This document shows positions 8,509 to 17,259 of a stretch of 64,000 nt of DNA, one piece after another (position 1 is the first letter of the stretch; every line of letters begins with the position of its first letter). A program made the translations under genes and the position numbers. The stretch covers positions 1 to 64,000 of the forward strand of contig JAFGOA010000080.1 of assembly GCA_016926735.1 (NCBI GenBank). Reading direction: 5' to 3'. This DNA is from Promethearchaeota archaeon (GTDB lineage: Archaea > Asgardarchaeota > Lokiarchaeia > Sigyniarchaeales > SOKP01). The notes below the pieces were generated by a model. That model saw only the letters and a list, made by a program, of their open reading frames with translations, ran no database searches and was not told where the DNA came from.

Positions 8509-9450
8509 ATGAAAGTAGAAAAAAGTTCTCAAGATTTAGAATCTGAAGTTATATATGCAGGATTATGTATTCATTGCGGAAGTTGTAATGCTTTTTGTCC
8601 CCATATGGATTTTAATAAAGAAACTGGGGAAGCATTTGTAGTTGATGAATGTGCTGAAACTGTTGGGTTATGTTATAATGCTTGTCCTCGTACGTTTTTA
8701 CCAATTAATAAAATTGAAAAAAAAATTTTTGGTGAAAATCGTATTGATTTAGGGCTTGGAGTTTATAAAGATATTATACAAGTTAAATCAAATAATTCTG
8801 ATGATGTACTCTATAATCTTGTTAAAATTGCTTTTGACGAGAAAATTATAGAATATATTATTTTAGGAGATCAAAAAACTGAAAAACCTCCTTTAGCTTT
8901 CCCAGTTATTATCGATAATCCAAAAGACGCTAAAAATTACATACCAAAATCTACAATAGCAAATGCAGGTCCATTAATCACGGGTATAGGACAAGCTTAT
9001 TTAGAACAAAAAAAAAAAGTAGGGATCATAGCAAATCCATGTCATTTACAGGGTCTTTCTAAGCTTTTAACGTCAGATTTTAATACAGGTGCAAAAGAAA
9101 CAGTATCATTAAAAATTGGTTATGCCTGCTCTTCAGGAGGGATGTCAGGATGTAAATTTTGCATAGATTTCTCTGGAGAATTCTCAGACATATCATATTC
9201 TCCTTGGGGTGCTCCTAAAGGTGAAATAATGCTTATTATTAGGACTGAATTAGGACAGAAAATTGTGGATAAAGCAGTAAGTAAAAAATTGATTGAAATT
9301 ACTGAGAAAAATCCAAATTTAAGCGAAATGAAAAAATTCATTAATAAAAAACGAAAGAAAAATTTGAAAAATCTTATTGGAAATTCAATGATTTCTGTAA
9401 AATATTTAAAATTAAATATTGATCAATTAAAGGATTTTTTAGCTGATTAA
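8509..9450 (+). CDS. Coenzyme F420 hydrogenase/dehydrogenase beta-subunit family iron-sulfur protein (FrhB/FdhB-like)
   Basis: Predicted electron-transfer subunit that oxidises or reduces F420 (or another carrier) through FAD and iron-sulfur clusters. It is 313 aa. The N-terminal cluster motif CIHCGSCNAFCP (from about residue 18) is followed by CYNACP near residue 56. The FrhB core follows: KKVGIIANPCHLQGL, then GYACSSGGMSGCKFC and DFSGEFSDISYSPWGAPKGE, equivalent to the family's FCxDFxxExADIxxG segment. No hydrogenase, formate dehydrogenase or Hdr gene is adjacent, so its partner is unknown; many archaea carry such stand-alone paralogues used with other oxidoreductases. ATG start; TATA-like sequence upstream. 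Confidence 0.88.
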   Translation: MKVEKSSQDLESEVIYAGLCIHCGSCNAFCPHMDFNKETGEAFVVDECAETVGLCYNACPRTFLPINKIEKKIFGENRIDLGLGVYKDIIQVKSNNSDDVLYNLVKIAFDEKIIEYIILGDQKTEKPPLAFPVIIDNPKDAKNYIPKSTIANAGPLITGIGQAYLEQKKKVGIIANPCHLQGLSKLLTSDFNTGAKETVSLKIGYACSSGGMSGCKFCIDFSGEFSDISYSPWGAPKGEIMLIIRTELGQKIVDKAVSKKLIEITEKNPNLSEMKKFINKKRKKNLKNLIGNSMISVKYLKLNIDQLKDFLAD

Positions 9451-9476
9451 ATCCACTAATTATTTATCTTTTTATT

Positions 9477-9995
9477 TTAATTAGTTTGTTTAAAAAGATT
9501 TATTGCTAGTTCATCAAATAATTCCTTTACATTGTGTCCTGTTTTCGATGATGTTTCAAGAGAAAGTTGAATATTTTTTTTCTTTTTAAAATCATCAATT
9601 TCAGATTTTGTAATTACCTTTTTCTCCTCATCTAAATCATCTTTACATCCAACAAGAATAAAAATTGGATTGTTTTTCTTATCAATAATATCATACCATT
9701 GATTTAAACGCTCAAAAGTCACACGTCTTCCAAAATCATAGCATAATAAACATCCTTTAACTCCTCTCGAATAATTTGGAAGAAAAAATTGAAATCTACG
9801 TTCACCCGCAAAATCCCACAGTTGTAATATTATTTCTTCATCTTCAAAAATAGTCTTGTATGTTGATAAATCTGCTCCTATAGTAATCTTTTGTTCAATA
9901 TATTTCCCTGTGATTAGTCTTTTAACCATTGTGCTTTTTCCAACACCACCATCTCCAACAATACATATTTTAAATAGAAATTTTCGTCTCAACAT
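9477..9995 (-). CDS. Ras/Rab-like small GTPase
   Basis: A 172-aa single G-domain protein. G1 is GDGGVGKST (residues about 14-22), G2 threonine lies in KITIGADL, G3 is WDFAGERRF, and G5 is ETSSKTG. The G4 motif reads VGCKDDLD, so the usual N of NKxD is Cys, which may weaken guanine selectivity. The switch II pattern W-D-F-A-G-E-R-R-F and the TIGAD switch I are Rab/Ras-type as in other Asgard GTPases. There is no C-terminal prenylation Cys; the protein ends LFKQTN. It is convergent with the FrhB-like gene. It belongs to the same broad class as the GTPase at 34113 but is clearly divergent from it. Confidence 0.92.
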   Translation of the reverse strand: MLRRKFLFKICIVGDGGVGKSTMVKRLITGKYIEQKITIGADLSTYKTIFEDEEIILQLWDFAGERRFQFFLPNYSRGVKGCLLCYDFGRRVTFERLNQWYDIIDKKNNPIFILVGCKDDLDEEKKVITKSEIDDFKKKKNIQLSLETSSKTGHNVKELFDELAINLFKQTN

Positions 9996-10066
9996 ACACT
10001 ATTAATTCTATTTTTTAGTTATACTAAAGGGTAGTAATAATACTATACAAAAGATGTATTAAATTA

Positions 10067-10942
10067 TTATTTTATATTCTTCTTTTTTTTAAATTTTATA
10101 TTTAAAATTCGAAAATTTTCTGAAATTAAATTTTTTATTTCTTCTGAACAATTATTAAAAATATTTTCAACTTGATTAGGATCTAATTTATTAATTTGAT
10201 TATAAATTATAAAAAAAAGAATAATTGTAAGAATAGGGGAGATTAAAAGTGATAAGAATAGAAGATAGTTTAGTAATAATCCTTGAGACAATTCGAGATT
10301 AGTTCCGGGTAAATTTAATTCAATTCCAGGAATGATTGAATTTAAGGTAAGGAATGAAAATAAAGTATTCAATATATTAAGAATTAAAAATACAATTAAG
10401 CTGAGATATGATATTAATTTTATAAATTTGATATCAATTATATGATTAAATTGAGTAATATTTTGTTTAGTTTCATCTGAATTTTTATATTCTTTAAGGG
10501 GTGTTATTATTATATGAGAATAATTCCATATATCTAAAAAAATCCAGAAAAATGTAAAAGTATAAGTAAAAATATATAAAATTTGAAAAAATAAGCTATA
10601 ACTGCTAATTAATTGTGGATGATAATAAGATTCTGCACCTATCCAAAATAAAAAGATTAAAAGGAGAAGGGATGAAAAGAAAAAACGGTTAGAATGAATT
10701 TTTTCAGAACCCAAAGGATTATAGTTTAAGATATCACTTTTAATACTAATCCTCCATTTATTATCATTGATTATTTGAAAAATAATAGACAATGAAAAAG
10801 TGATTATTGGAAATATAAAAAGGATAATATTATCCCATTCTTGGGTAATTGTAAAAATAAATAACGTAAAAAATAAAATACAATTTCTTAAAATCTTTTC
10901 AGAGAATAAATCTCTTACAGATAAATATAATTCTTCACTCAT
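10067..10942 (-). CDS. Multi-pass membrane protein, unknown function
   Basis: A 291-aa protein with about seven strongly hydrophobic segments: two in the first 75 residues (CILFFTLFIFTIT; IILFIFPIITFSLSIIFQII), two around residues 90-150 (FFFSSLLLLIFLFWIGAE; ILYIFTYTFTFFWIFLDIW) and two or three between 170 and 265. The C-terminal tail is basic (RILNIKFKKKKNIK) and presumably cytoplasmic. No catalytic motif or family signature is recognised. It sits between a small GTPase and the divergent XPD gene, sharing with the latter a roughly 100-base A+T-rich intergenic promoter region. It is a genuine gene by length and consistent amphipathic/hydrophobic layout. Confidence 0.65.
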   Translation of the reverse strand: MSEELYLSVRDLFSEKILRNCILFFTLFIFTITQEWDNIILFIFPIITFSLSIIFQIINDNKWRISIKSDILNYNPLGSEKIHSNRFFFSSLLLLIFLFWIGAESYYHPQLISSYSLFFQILYIFTYTFTFFWIFLDIWNYSHIIITPLKEYKNSDETKQNITQFNHIIDIKFIKLISYLSLIVFLILNILNTLFSFLTLNSIIPGIELNLPGTNLELSQGLLLNYLLFLSLLISPILTIILFFIIYNQINKLDPNQVENIFNNCSEEIKNLISENFRILNIKFKKKKNIK

Positions 10943-11044
10943 TTTGATTATTAAACCAACTTAATAAATAAACTTTTATGGAGTTTAATTATATAAACTA
11001 TAAATTAGTAATTAATTTTATCAAGTCTTTTTTGGTGAAACACT

Positions 11045-13021
11045 ATCAATTACAATCAATTCTTTCCTTATAATGAATTTAGAATTTCCCAAGAGAAAAT
11101 AATTCAACAAATTGAAAATAATGCTAGAGATAGAAAAAATATATTATTATCAGCCCCGAATGGAACTGGAAAAACAGTAATTGCATTAAGTGCTTTACTC
11201 CCAATCGCTATTGAGCAGGATTTAAAAATAATATATCTTTGCCGTACACATTCACAAAATACAAGAGTAATAAGAGAAATGAAAAAAATATCCTCATTTA
11301 TTTCTAAAAAAAAAGAAAGATATTTATTAAATGGTATTTCTATTAGAGGAAGAAATGAAATGTGTCTCAATAAGACTTTAATTTCTTTGAAACCAAATTC
11401 TAGTGAATCAATGTCAATCTGTAAAGATTTAAGAAACAATCATAATTGTTCTCATTTTTTAAATTTGTTAAAAAAAAAAGATAGTATAGATAATCCGATC
11501 CTATTATCTCCAGAACTATTTAATAAACCAATTGATGCTGATGATCTTATTAATCTGTGTAAAGAAAAAAAAATATGTCCATATTTTCTAAGTAAATTTC
11601 TCTTACCTGAAATGAAAATTATCATATGTAATTATCAGTGGATTCTCAATCCATATATCAGAAAGTCATTTTTAAAATTTATAGGAAAAGAACTTCATGA
11701 ATGTATAATTGTTGTAGATGAATGTCATAATATAGTTGATTTGGCAACTGAAATAAATTCCCTTAAAATTTCACCTTATTCTCTCAGATTATGTCTTAGA
11801 GATTTAGAACTTTATAGAGCACCTTCCATTATGCATAATTTTGCTAAGATTCTATTAAACCATCTTTTAAAAAAAAAAAAAAAACTCAATGATATTGAAT
11901 TATCGATCTCTCCAGAAAAATTATTAAATAACATTTATTTAGCATTAGGACATACAGATTTAAATGAATTTAAGAATTTTATTAATGATTTATATGACTT
12001 TAGTGTTGCCATACATGAAGAAAAAACAGCAAATGGATTAATCTCTCGTGATTATATTGGAATTTTAGCAGAATTTTGGTTAATATGGATAAAAACTGTA
12101 TCTTCAGATAAATACTTTTTTTGTTATTCTATTATAGAAAGAAACGAAAAAAAATCTATTAATTTAGAAATAGTTGCGTTAGATCCAAGAGAAATAACTT
12201 TACCTTTATTAAAATATTCTTATTCGATATTACATCTTTCTGGAACAATTAATCCTTATGTATATCACAATCTAATAGGATTGAATCAAAGTGGAAAATC
12301 ATATAAAGGAATAATAGCAGAATCACCTTTTAAAAGAGAAAATGTCAAAGCTCTTATAATCGATGGTGTTGATACAAGAAAAAAAAACAGAAATCCTTCT
12401 ATGTTCAAAAAAATAATTCAAAAAATTAATGAAGTATTATATTGTACCCCTGCAAATATAGGGATTTTTTGTGCCTCATATGGGATTTTAAAGGCTTTAA
12501 TAAACAATGGAATTGAACAAATAGTATTAAATAATAATAAAAAATTATTTGTTGAAAATTCAGGATTAACAGCCCAAGAGAATTCCTTATTAATAGAGGA
12601 TTTTAAATCTCTGGCAGATCCCCCTAATAATGGGGCTGTTCTTTTGGGTGTTTCAGGAGGAAGAAATTCAGAAGGAGAAGATTATCCTGGAAATTATATG
12701 AATGCTGTAATTATTACTGGATTTCCATATCATTTACCCACTCCCCGAATAGAGGCAAAAATCCACTACTATGATAAAGTTTTTCACAACCAAGGATGGG
12801 ATTTTGCATATTTATATCCTGCAGTTCAGCGAGCAAATCAAGCTTCTGGAAGACCAATAAGAAAACTTGATGATAAAGGAGCAATCATTTTTATGGATTG
12901 CAGATTTATCCAAAAAGTTAAATGGATCTCAAATTGGATAAAAAATCGGTTGGAAGTGATACCTGATAAACCTGATGTAATAAAACAAAAATTATATCCA
13001 TTTTGGAATATTGATAAGTAA
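11045..13021 (+). CDS. xpd: XPD/Rad3-family DNA helicase with 4Fe-4S cluster (start uncertain)
   Basis: Superfamily 2 5'-3' DNA helicase for repair. From about 11045 the frame encodes FFPYNEFRISQEKI, Walker A SAPNGTGKT and motif Ia LCRTHSQNTR, all ahead of the first ATG at 11279; that ATG lacks the ATPase site and cannot be the true start. Between the upstream stop (11036-11038) and 11279 there is no in-frame ATG, GTG or TTG; ATC at 11045 is the assumed start, giving 658 aa. Downstream: four Cys for the FeS domain (in GRNEMCLN, SICKDLR, NCSHF, KICPYF), the DEAH-type box VVDECHN, and motif VI QASGRPIRK. Alternatives are a non-standard start or a small indel in the 5' end. The family assignment is firm, the start is not. 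Confidence 0.88.
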   Translation: MNYNQFFPYNEFRISQEKIIQQIENNARDRKNILLSAPNGTGKTVIALSALLPIAIEQDLKIIYLCRTHSQNTRVIREMKKISSFISKKKERYLLNGISIRGRNEMCLNKTLISLKPNSSESMSICKDLRNNHNCSHFLNLLKKKDSIDNPILLSPELFNKPIDADDLINLCKEKKICPYFLSKFLLPEMKIIICNYQWILNPYIRKSFLKFIGKELHECIIVVDECHNIVDLATEINSLKISPYSLRLCLRDLELYRAPSIMHNFAKILLNHLLKKKKKLNDIELSISPEKLLNNIYLALGHTDLNEFKNFINDLYDFSVAIHEEKTANGLISRDYIGILAEFWLIWIKTVSSDKYFFCYSIIERNEKKSINLEIVALDPREITLPLLKYSYSILHLSGTINPYVYHNLIGLNQSGKSYKGIIAESPFKRENVKALIIDGVDTRKKNRNPSMFKKIIQKINEVLYCTPANIGIFCASYGILKALINNGIEQIVLNNNKKLFVENSGLTAQENSLLIEDFKSLADPPNNGAVLLGVSGGRNSEGEDYPGNYMNAVIITGFPYHLPTPRIEAKIHYYDKVFHNQGWDFAYLYPAVQRANQASGRPIRKLDDKGAIIFMDCRFIQKVKWISNWIKNRLEVIPDKPDVIKQKLYPFWNIDK

Positions 13022-13026
13022 AAATC

Positions 13027-13404
13027 TTAAACAGAAGCAATAACATCAATTTCTATTCTAAGATTTGATTTTGGTAGATTTGAAATTTCCACAGTTGTTC
13101 TTGCTGGAAAATCTTTAATAATACCCTTTTCACGGAAAAATTTCTCATATATTTGATTCATTTTCTCAAAATCATTTATATTTTTTAAAAAAATTGTGAC
13201 TTTTATTATTTTTGAAATATCTGAATTTCCAGCTTCTAAAATATCGCTTATTTTTTCAAAGATATATAACGTCTGTTCTTTAATAGTTTTCATAGTTGGA
13301 TCTGAAATCTGTCCTGATATAAAAATAAGATTACCAATCTTTATTGCATCACTATAAGGCCCAGCTTTATTAGTTTTTATATTAATTGCTTTAATATCAA
13401 CCAT
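13027..13404 (-). CDS. RidA family (YjgF/YER057c/UK114) imine deaminase
   Basis: Hydrolyses reactive enamine/imine intermediates released by PLP enzymes, yielding 2-keto acids. From the ATG at 13404 it is 125 aa, the standard family length, starting MVDIKAINIKTNKAGPYSDA; a longer reading to 13512 adds 36 low-complexity residues and is rejected. Family signatures: AGPYSDAIKIGNLIFISGQ at the N-terminus, the FEKMNQIYEKFF helix, and the C-terminal PARTTVEISNLPK, whose Arg is the substrate carboxylate ligand in family members, followed by LRIEIDVIA. It converges on the XPD gene, with only five bases between their stop codons. Confidence 0.93.
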   Translation of the reverse strand: MVDIKAINIKTNKAGPYSDAIKIGNLIFISGQISDPTMKTIKEQTLYIFEKISDILEAGNSDISKIIKVTIFLKNINDFEKMNQIYEKFFREKGIIKDFPARTTVEISNLPKSNLRIEIDVIASV

Positions 13405-13629
13405 ATTTATCCTTTTTATTTTAAATTTTTTATATTTATTATATATAATAGAAATTTTTATATAGTTAATATTGAAATGATTGAGAATTGCTCTAGTTGT
13501 CATAACAAACAAATTCTAATTTAATTAAACTTTTATTAATAATATTTTTTTAGAGAATTGGATTGATGTTTTTTAAGAATATATCAAAATTATTTTTAAA
13601 ATAATAAAATAGAATAAAATAGATTCACG

Positions 13630-15408
13630 TTGATAGGCCCAAAAAAGAAAGTCTGGATTTTAACTTTTGAATATACAGGAATTGTAAAAATTGGGGGATT
13701 AGGAGAAGTTCCTACTAATCAAGCTAAATATTTAAAAGATATTTTTGATATAACTGTATTTATACCTTCACATGGTCAAATTGAAAGACTAAAAGAGTTC
13801 TATCTATGGAAAAAATCTCCTTATATTTATCATACGAAAATTGATCCTAGTTTTCTGGGTATTTTTAACCAAGAAGAGGAAATAATGATCTCTTATTATG
13901 AGTTTTTGATGGATGGTGTAAAAATTTTACTGATTACAGGAGAAAATGCTTTTACTAAAAGATTTTTAGATGATAATGCAGTATATAATCCAGAAACGTT
14001 TAATGGTAAAATTATCTTTTTTAGTTTAGGAATACGTGCATATATAAATTATCTCTTATCAAATAATTACATTGGTTTACCATTTTTAGTTCATCTCCAT
14101 GATTATCATGTTGTTCCTGCATATATTAATATTAAACAAGAATTACATAAAAAACAAAAAGATATTTCTTCAATAATAACTCTTCATCTACTTACTCATC
14201 CAAGACAACCTATACAATTTTATGAAAAATGTGGTATAGATAATACACCAATTAAGATACGAATGAAAGAGGAATATAAAAATTATACTATAGAACAGAT
14301 CTTTTCTATATGTGATAATAATTCTATATTTAGAAGTGTAAATTTACCCTCAATTGAAAAAATTGGAGCAATAGTAAGTGATTTAGTAACCACCGTTAGT
14401 GAATCCTATTTAAAATCAGATATCATCCCTAATTTTGGAGCAGAATTAATAGAATTTAAAACTGATTTCATTTGGAATGGATGTGATTGGGATTATGAAG
14501 AAATTAATACTAAAGTTCTTAATAATTTTGGGAATGAAATCCGGGAATTTTTAAAAATACCAATTAATTTAAGTATAACCAGAGAAAATTTAAAGAAATA
14601 TTTACTTACCTATAAAATTGGAAACCTAAATAAAAGTCCATTAATTAACTCAAAAAAAATTCTTGATGTAATTAACGTAATTTCTAATGATAATCCTCTT
14701 ATTAAAAATGGTAATACTAAAGTTTTTGAAGATTCTGGACCATTAGTAATAACTACAGGTAGAATATCTCCTCAAAAAGGTTTCGAAGTAGTATTTGAAT
14801 CTATCTCTGAAGTCATAAAAATATTTCCAAATGCTAAATTCTTATTTCTCGTCCTTCCAACAGAATATAGTTTAAATGAGATACAATATTATGCCTCATT
14901 TGTTAAAACATTTCCAAATAATGTAAGAATAATTTTTGGAATTGCATCAGAGATTTTTTATTTAGCTCATATGGCAGCTGATGTCTACTGTGCTTTATCT
15001 AGATGGGAACCTTTTGGAATAATTGCGCTAGAAGCAATGGCTCTTAAATTACCCATAATTGCTACAAAAGTAGGAGGATTACAAGAATCTATCATTGATA
15101 TAAGAAGTGATAAAGAGAATTGCACAGGATACTTAATAGATAAAGAAACACCAAAGCAATTTACAGAAGCATTAATTTCTTTCTTTCATTTAGCAGAGAT
15201 ATCAAAAAGTGACGATGTCTATAAGACAGAAATTCTCCAAATGATAAATCAAATTCCTGATGAAGTTATAAAATCCAGAGTTATATTAGATCCTCATTTT
15301 TATCAAAAAATCAGAGAAAATTGTTATAATAGAGTACAAAACAATTTTCGTTGGAATATTGTAACTAAAAAACTTATTAAATTGTATAATAGCTTTATTA
15401 ATTATTGA
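13630..15408 (+). CDS. Glycogen/starch synthase-like glycosyltransferase (GT5)
   Basis: Predicted alpha-1,4-glucan synthase using ADP- or UDP-glucose. It is 592 aa, GT-B fold. The N-terminal donor-binding motif KIGGLGEVPTNQAKYL (residues 20-35) is the K-x-GGL signature of GT5. HLHDYHVVPAY follows near residue 157 (equivalent of the bacterial HDW segment), then GRISPQKGF near 375 and the catalytic E-x7-E region RWEPFGIIALEAMAL near 458-472. A long middle insertion (residues about 285-365, Asn/Lys-rich) is typical of archaeal members. TTG start at 13630. An acyltransferase-like membrane gene follows 21 bases later, so the two are probably co-transcribed. Together with the GH57 gene at 22489 this suggests glycogen-like storage. 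Confidence 0.86.
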   Translation: MIGPKKKVWILTFEYTGIVKIGGLGEVPTNQAKYLKDIFDITVFIPSHGQIERLKEFYLWKKSPYIYHTKIDPSFLGIFNQEEEIMISYYEFLMDGVKILLITGENAFTKRFLDDNAVYNPETFNGKIIFFSLGIRAYINYLLSNNYIGLPFLVHLHDYHVVPAYINIKQELHKKQKDISSIITLHLLTHPRQPIQFYEKCGIDNTPIKIRMKEEYKNYTIEQIFSICDNNSIFRSVNLPSIEKIGAIVSDLVTTVSESYLKSDIIPNFGAELIEFKTDFIWNGCDWDYEEINTKVLNNFGNEIREFLKIPINLSITRENLKKYLLTYKIGNLNKSPLINSKKILDVINVISNDNPLIKNGNTKVFEDSGPLVITTGRISPQKGFEVVFESISEVIKIFPNAKFLFLVLPTEYSLNEIQYYASFVKTFPNNVRIIFGIASEIFYLAHMAADVYCALSRWEPFGIIALEAMALKLPIIATKVGGLQESIIDIRSDKENCTGYLIDKETPKQFTEALISFFHLAEISKSDDVYKTEILQMINQIPDEVIKSRVILDPHFYQKIRENCYNRVQNNFRWNIVTKKLIKLYNSFINY

Positions 15409-15429
15409 TTATTAATTAGAGATTTTATT

Positions 15430-16590
15430 ATGAATTTAACTCAAAGAATAAAGAGTATTGATTTTTTTAGAGGATTATGTATTACTTGGATGATTTTTGG
15501 ACATCTTTCTGAATGGTGGATGCAGCAAGATTTATTTGACTTTATAAATACTCCTGGAAGAGGTTTTTTTACAATAATGGATTTTCTTGGAGCAGCAGGA
15601 TTACTTTTTATTTCTGGAATGAGTATTACTATCTCTTATCGTAAAAAATTGGAAAGAAAAAGACAATATAATGATTTTAATTTTAAAAAATATCGAATTG
15701 AATATATTATACGGGCTTTTTTACTTTTTATTATAGGAATACTATATAATATATTTGAATCCATTAAAATAGGTGATTATAGTAAAATGTGGATATGGTT
15801 TATATTACAAACACTTCCATTATGTTTACTTATTTCATGGCCATTTTTAAAGTTAAATAAATATTATAAAATAATTGTTGCAGTTATCTTTCTAACAATA
15901 AATGAGATACTTATTTTTTATTTATTACCATATAAAGGTCAATATAATAATATAGAGGGTATTTTATTTTATATACTTTATAATGGTGTAAATTTAAGTC
16001 CGATATTGCAGTTCTTTTCATTTTTTATTATTGGTAGTTTTATTGGAGATGTTATTCATGAAAATATATCATCAATAGAACTAAATAAACATACAAGTGT
16101 TGAATTTTTAAAAAAAATTACTTTGCCATTGTTATCTTTAGGAATATCCCTTATTATCATATCTACACTAATTCTACCAAATAATCCATTCCAAGATTAT
16201 TATGTACCCAGAAATTTTTCTTGGGTTCTTTATTCAATAGGTTGCTTAACTTGTTTATACATATCAATATTAATAATTGAGAAATGTGAATTAATAAGAA
16301 TTAAGACTAAATATCGGTTCTTTTATTATTTTTCATTTTATTCATTTTCTATTTTTCTGATACATCTTCCTCTTTTTTACATTTTTTATAAGAGATTAGA
16401 CTTCCTATCATTTATACTTATTACTCCAATAACCATCATTTTAATTGGTTTGATGTTAAAAATCATTCATAATAAACTAAATACACATTTCTCAATAAAA
16501 GTTCAAATAAGTCGTATAAGCTCTTATATAGCTCGAGTTTTTATAAAAGATCAAAAAGATTCTAAGGAAAAAAATAAGATCACTATTTAA
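15430..16590 (+). CDS. HGSNAT/DUF1624-like membrane acyltransferase
   Basis: A 386-aa protein with about ten transmembrane segments. The N-terminus RIKSIDFFRGLCITWMIFGH matches the signature of the heparan-alpha-glucosaminide N-acetyltransferase / DUF1624 group (R-x-x-S-I-D-x-x-R-G-L-x-I), including the membrane-embedded His at the end of the first helix. Family knowledge: members move acetyl groups across the membrane onto sugars or glycans. The C-terminal 30 residues are basic and soluble. The position 21 bases behind a GT5 glucan synthase suggests co-expression and possibly cell-surface or storage glycan modification, which is inference. The acceptor is unknown. Confidence 0.78.
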   Translation: MNLTQRIKSIDFFRGLCITWMIFGHLSEWWMQQDLFDFINTPGRGFFTIMDFLGAAGLLFISGMSITISYRKKLERKRQYNDFNFKKYRIEYIIRAFLLFIIGILYNIFESIKIGDYSKMWIWFILQTLPLCLLISWPFLKLNKYYKIIVAVIFLTINEILIFYLLPYKGQYNNIEGILFYILYNGVNLSPILQFFSFFIIGSFIGDVIHENISSIELNKHTSVEFLKKITLPLLSLGISLIIISTLILPNNPFQDYYVPRNFSWVLYSIGCLTCLYISILIIEKCELIRIKTKYRFFYYFSFYSFSIFLIHLPLFYIFYKRLDFLSFILITPITIILIGLMLKIIHNKLNTHFSIKVQISRISSYIARVFIKDQKDSKEKNKITI

Positions 16591-16675
16591 TCTCCCAAAA
16601 ATCTAAAATTTTTTATTTTTTCTTACATTTTAATTTTTATAATTTTGAAATTTTATATTAATAAAGGTTACTTTA

Positions 16676-16969
16676 ATGGCAATAAACAATTTGGAAATAT
16701 TGGGGATGGAAGGAGCAATTGTTAATTATCGTAGGGGGCGTCATACAGTTCATCTTAAACATTGTATCTTGGTCTTTCCTAGCATAACATCAAAAAAAGA
16801 AGCTAATAAACTAATTAGTAGAATAGTTTTATGGACAAGTCCAAGCGGTAAGGAATTAAAAGGAATGATTACTCGTTCTCATGGTAATAATGGAGCTGTA
16901 AGAGCTCATTTTAAGAAAGCAGGACTCCCAGGACAAGCATTAGGGCAAAAAATTAAGATAATTAAGTAA
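16676..16969 (+). CDS. rpl35ae: Ribosomal protein eL33 (L35Ae)
   Basis: Large-subunit ribosomal protein of the archaeal/eukaryotic set; 97 aa, the normal length. Recognised by EGAIVNYRRGRHTVHLKH near the N-terminus, GRHT-type rRNA contacts, VLWTSPSGKELKGMITRSHG in the middle and a C-terminal GLPGQALGQKIKI, all characteristic of L35Ae. It has its own A+T-rich upstream region (TATA-like run near 16650) and is followed by a 290-base gap with no gene. The presence of eL33 is restricted among archaea and consistent with an Asgard or thermoproteal lineage. Confidence 0.95.
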   Translation: MAINNLEILGMEGAIVNYRRGRHTVHLKHCILVFPSITSKKEANKLISRIVLWTSPSGKELKGMITRSHGNNGAVRAHFKKAGLPGQALGQKIKIIK

Positions 16970-17259
16970 TTTAAATCACCTTACTATAAATATTTAATTT
17001 CTCATTTTAATTATTGAAACAGTATCAATCTCAATTAAAGATACAACTATTATAGATATTTTGAATAAAAATATTATAAAAAAGAATCACAAGTGCAAAT
17101 TAATAGCATTTATTTTTTTATATCTTATTTTAAATAATATTAGTAGGTTAGTGATGATTTTTTAGATAATATATGTATAACATTAGTATTTTTCAATAAA
17201 AAATAATGTTTTATTGATATAGCGATTTTTTTAGTTAAATAATTTAAGGATAGATTAAG

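Noticed and set aside
11104-11439. Minus-strand frame overlapping the XPD Walker A region
   Set aside because: The plus strand encodes XPD motifs here; the minus frame has low-complexity Ile/Leu/Phe content and no motif.
13405-13512. N-terminal extension of RidA up to 13512
   Set aside because: The extra 36 residues are low-complexity Ile/Lys/Asn; the ATG at 13404 gives the standard family length and start.
17152-17158. Box C-like GTGATGA in the gap before the B-box gene
   Set aside because: No box D CTGA or paired C'/D' elements at the right spacing, so not a C/D sRNA.
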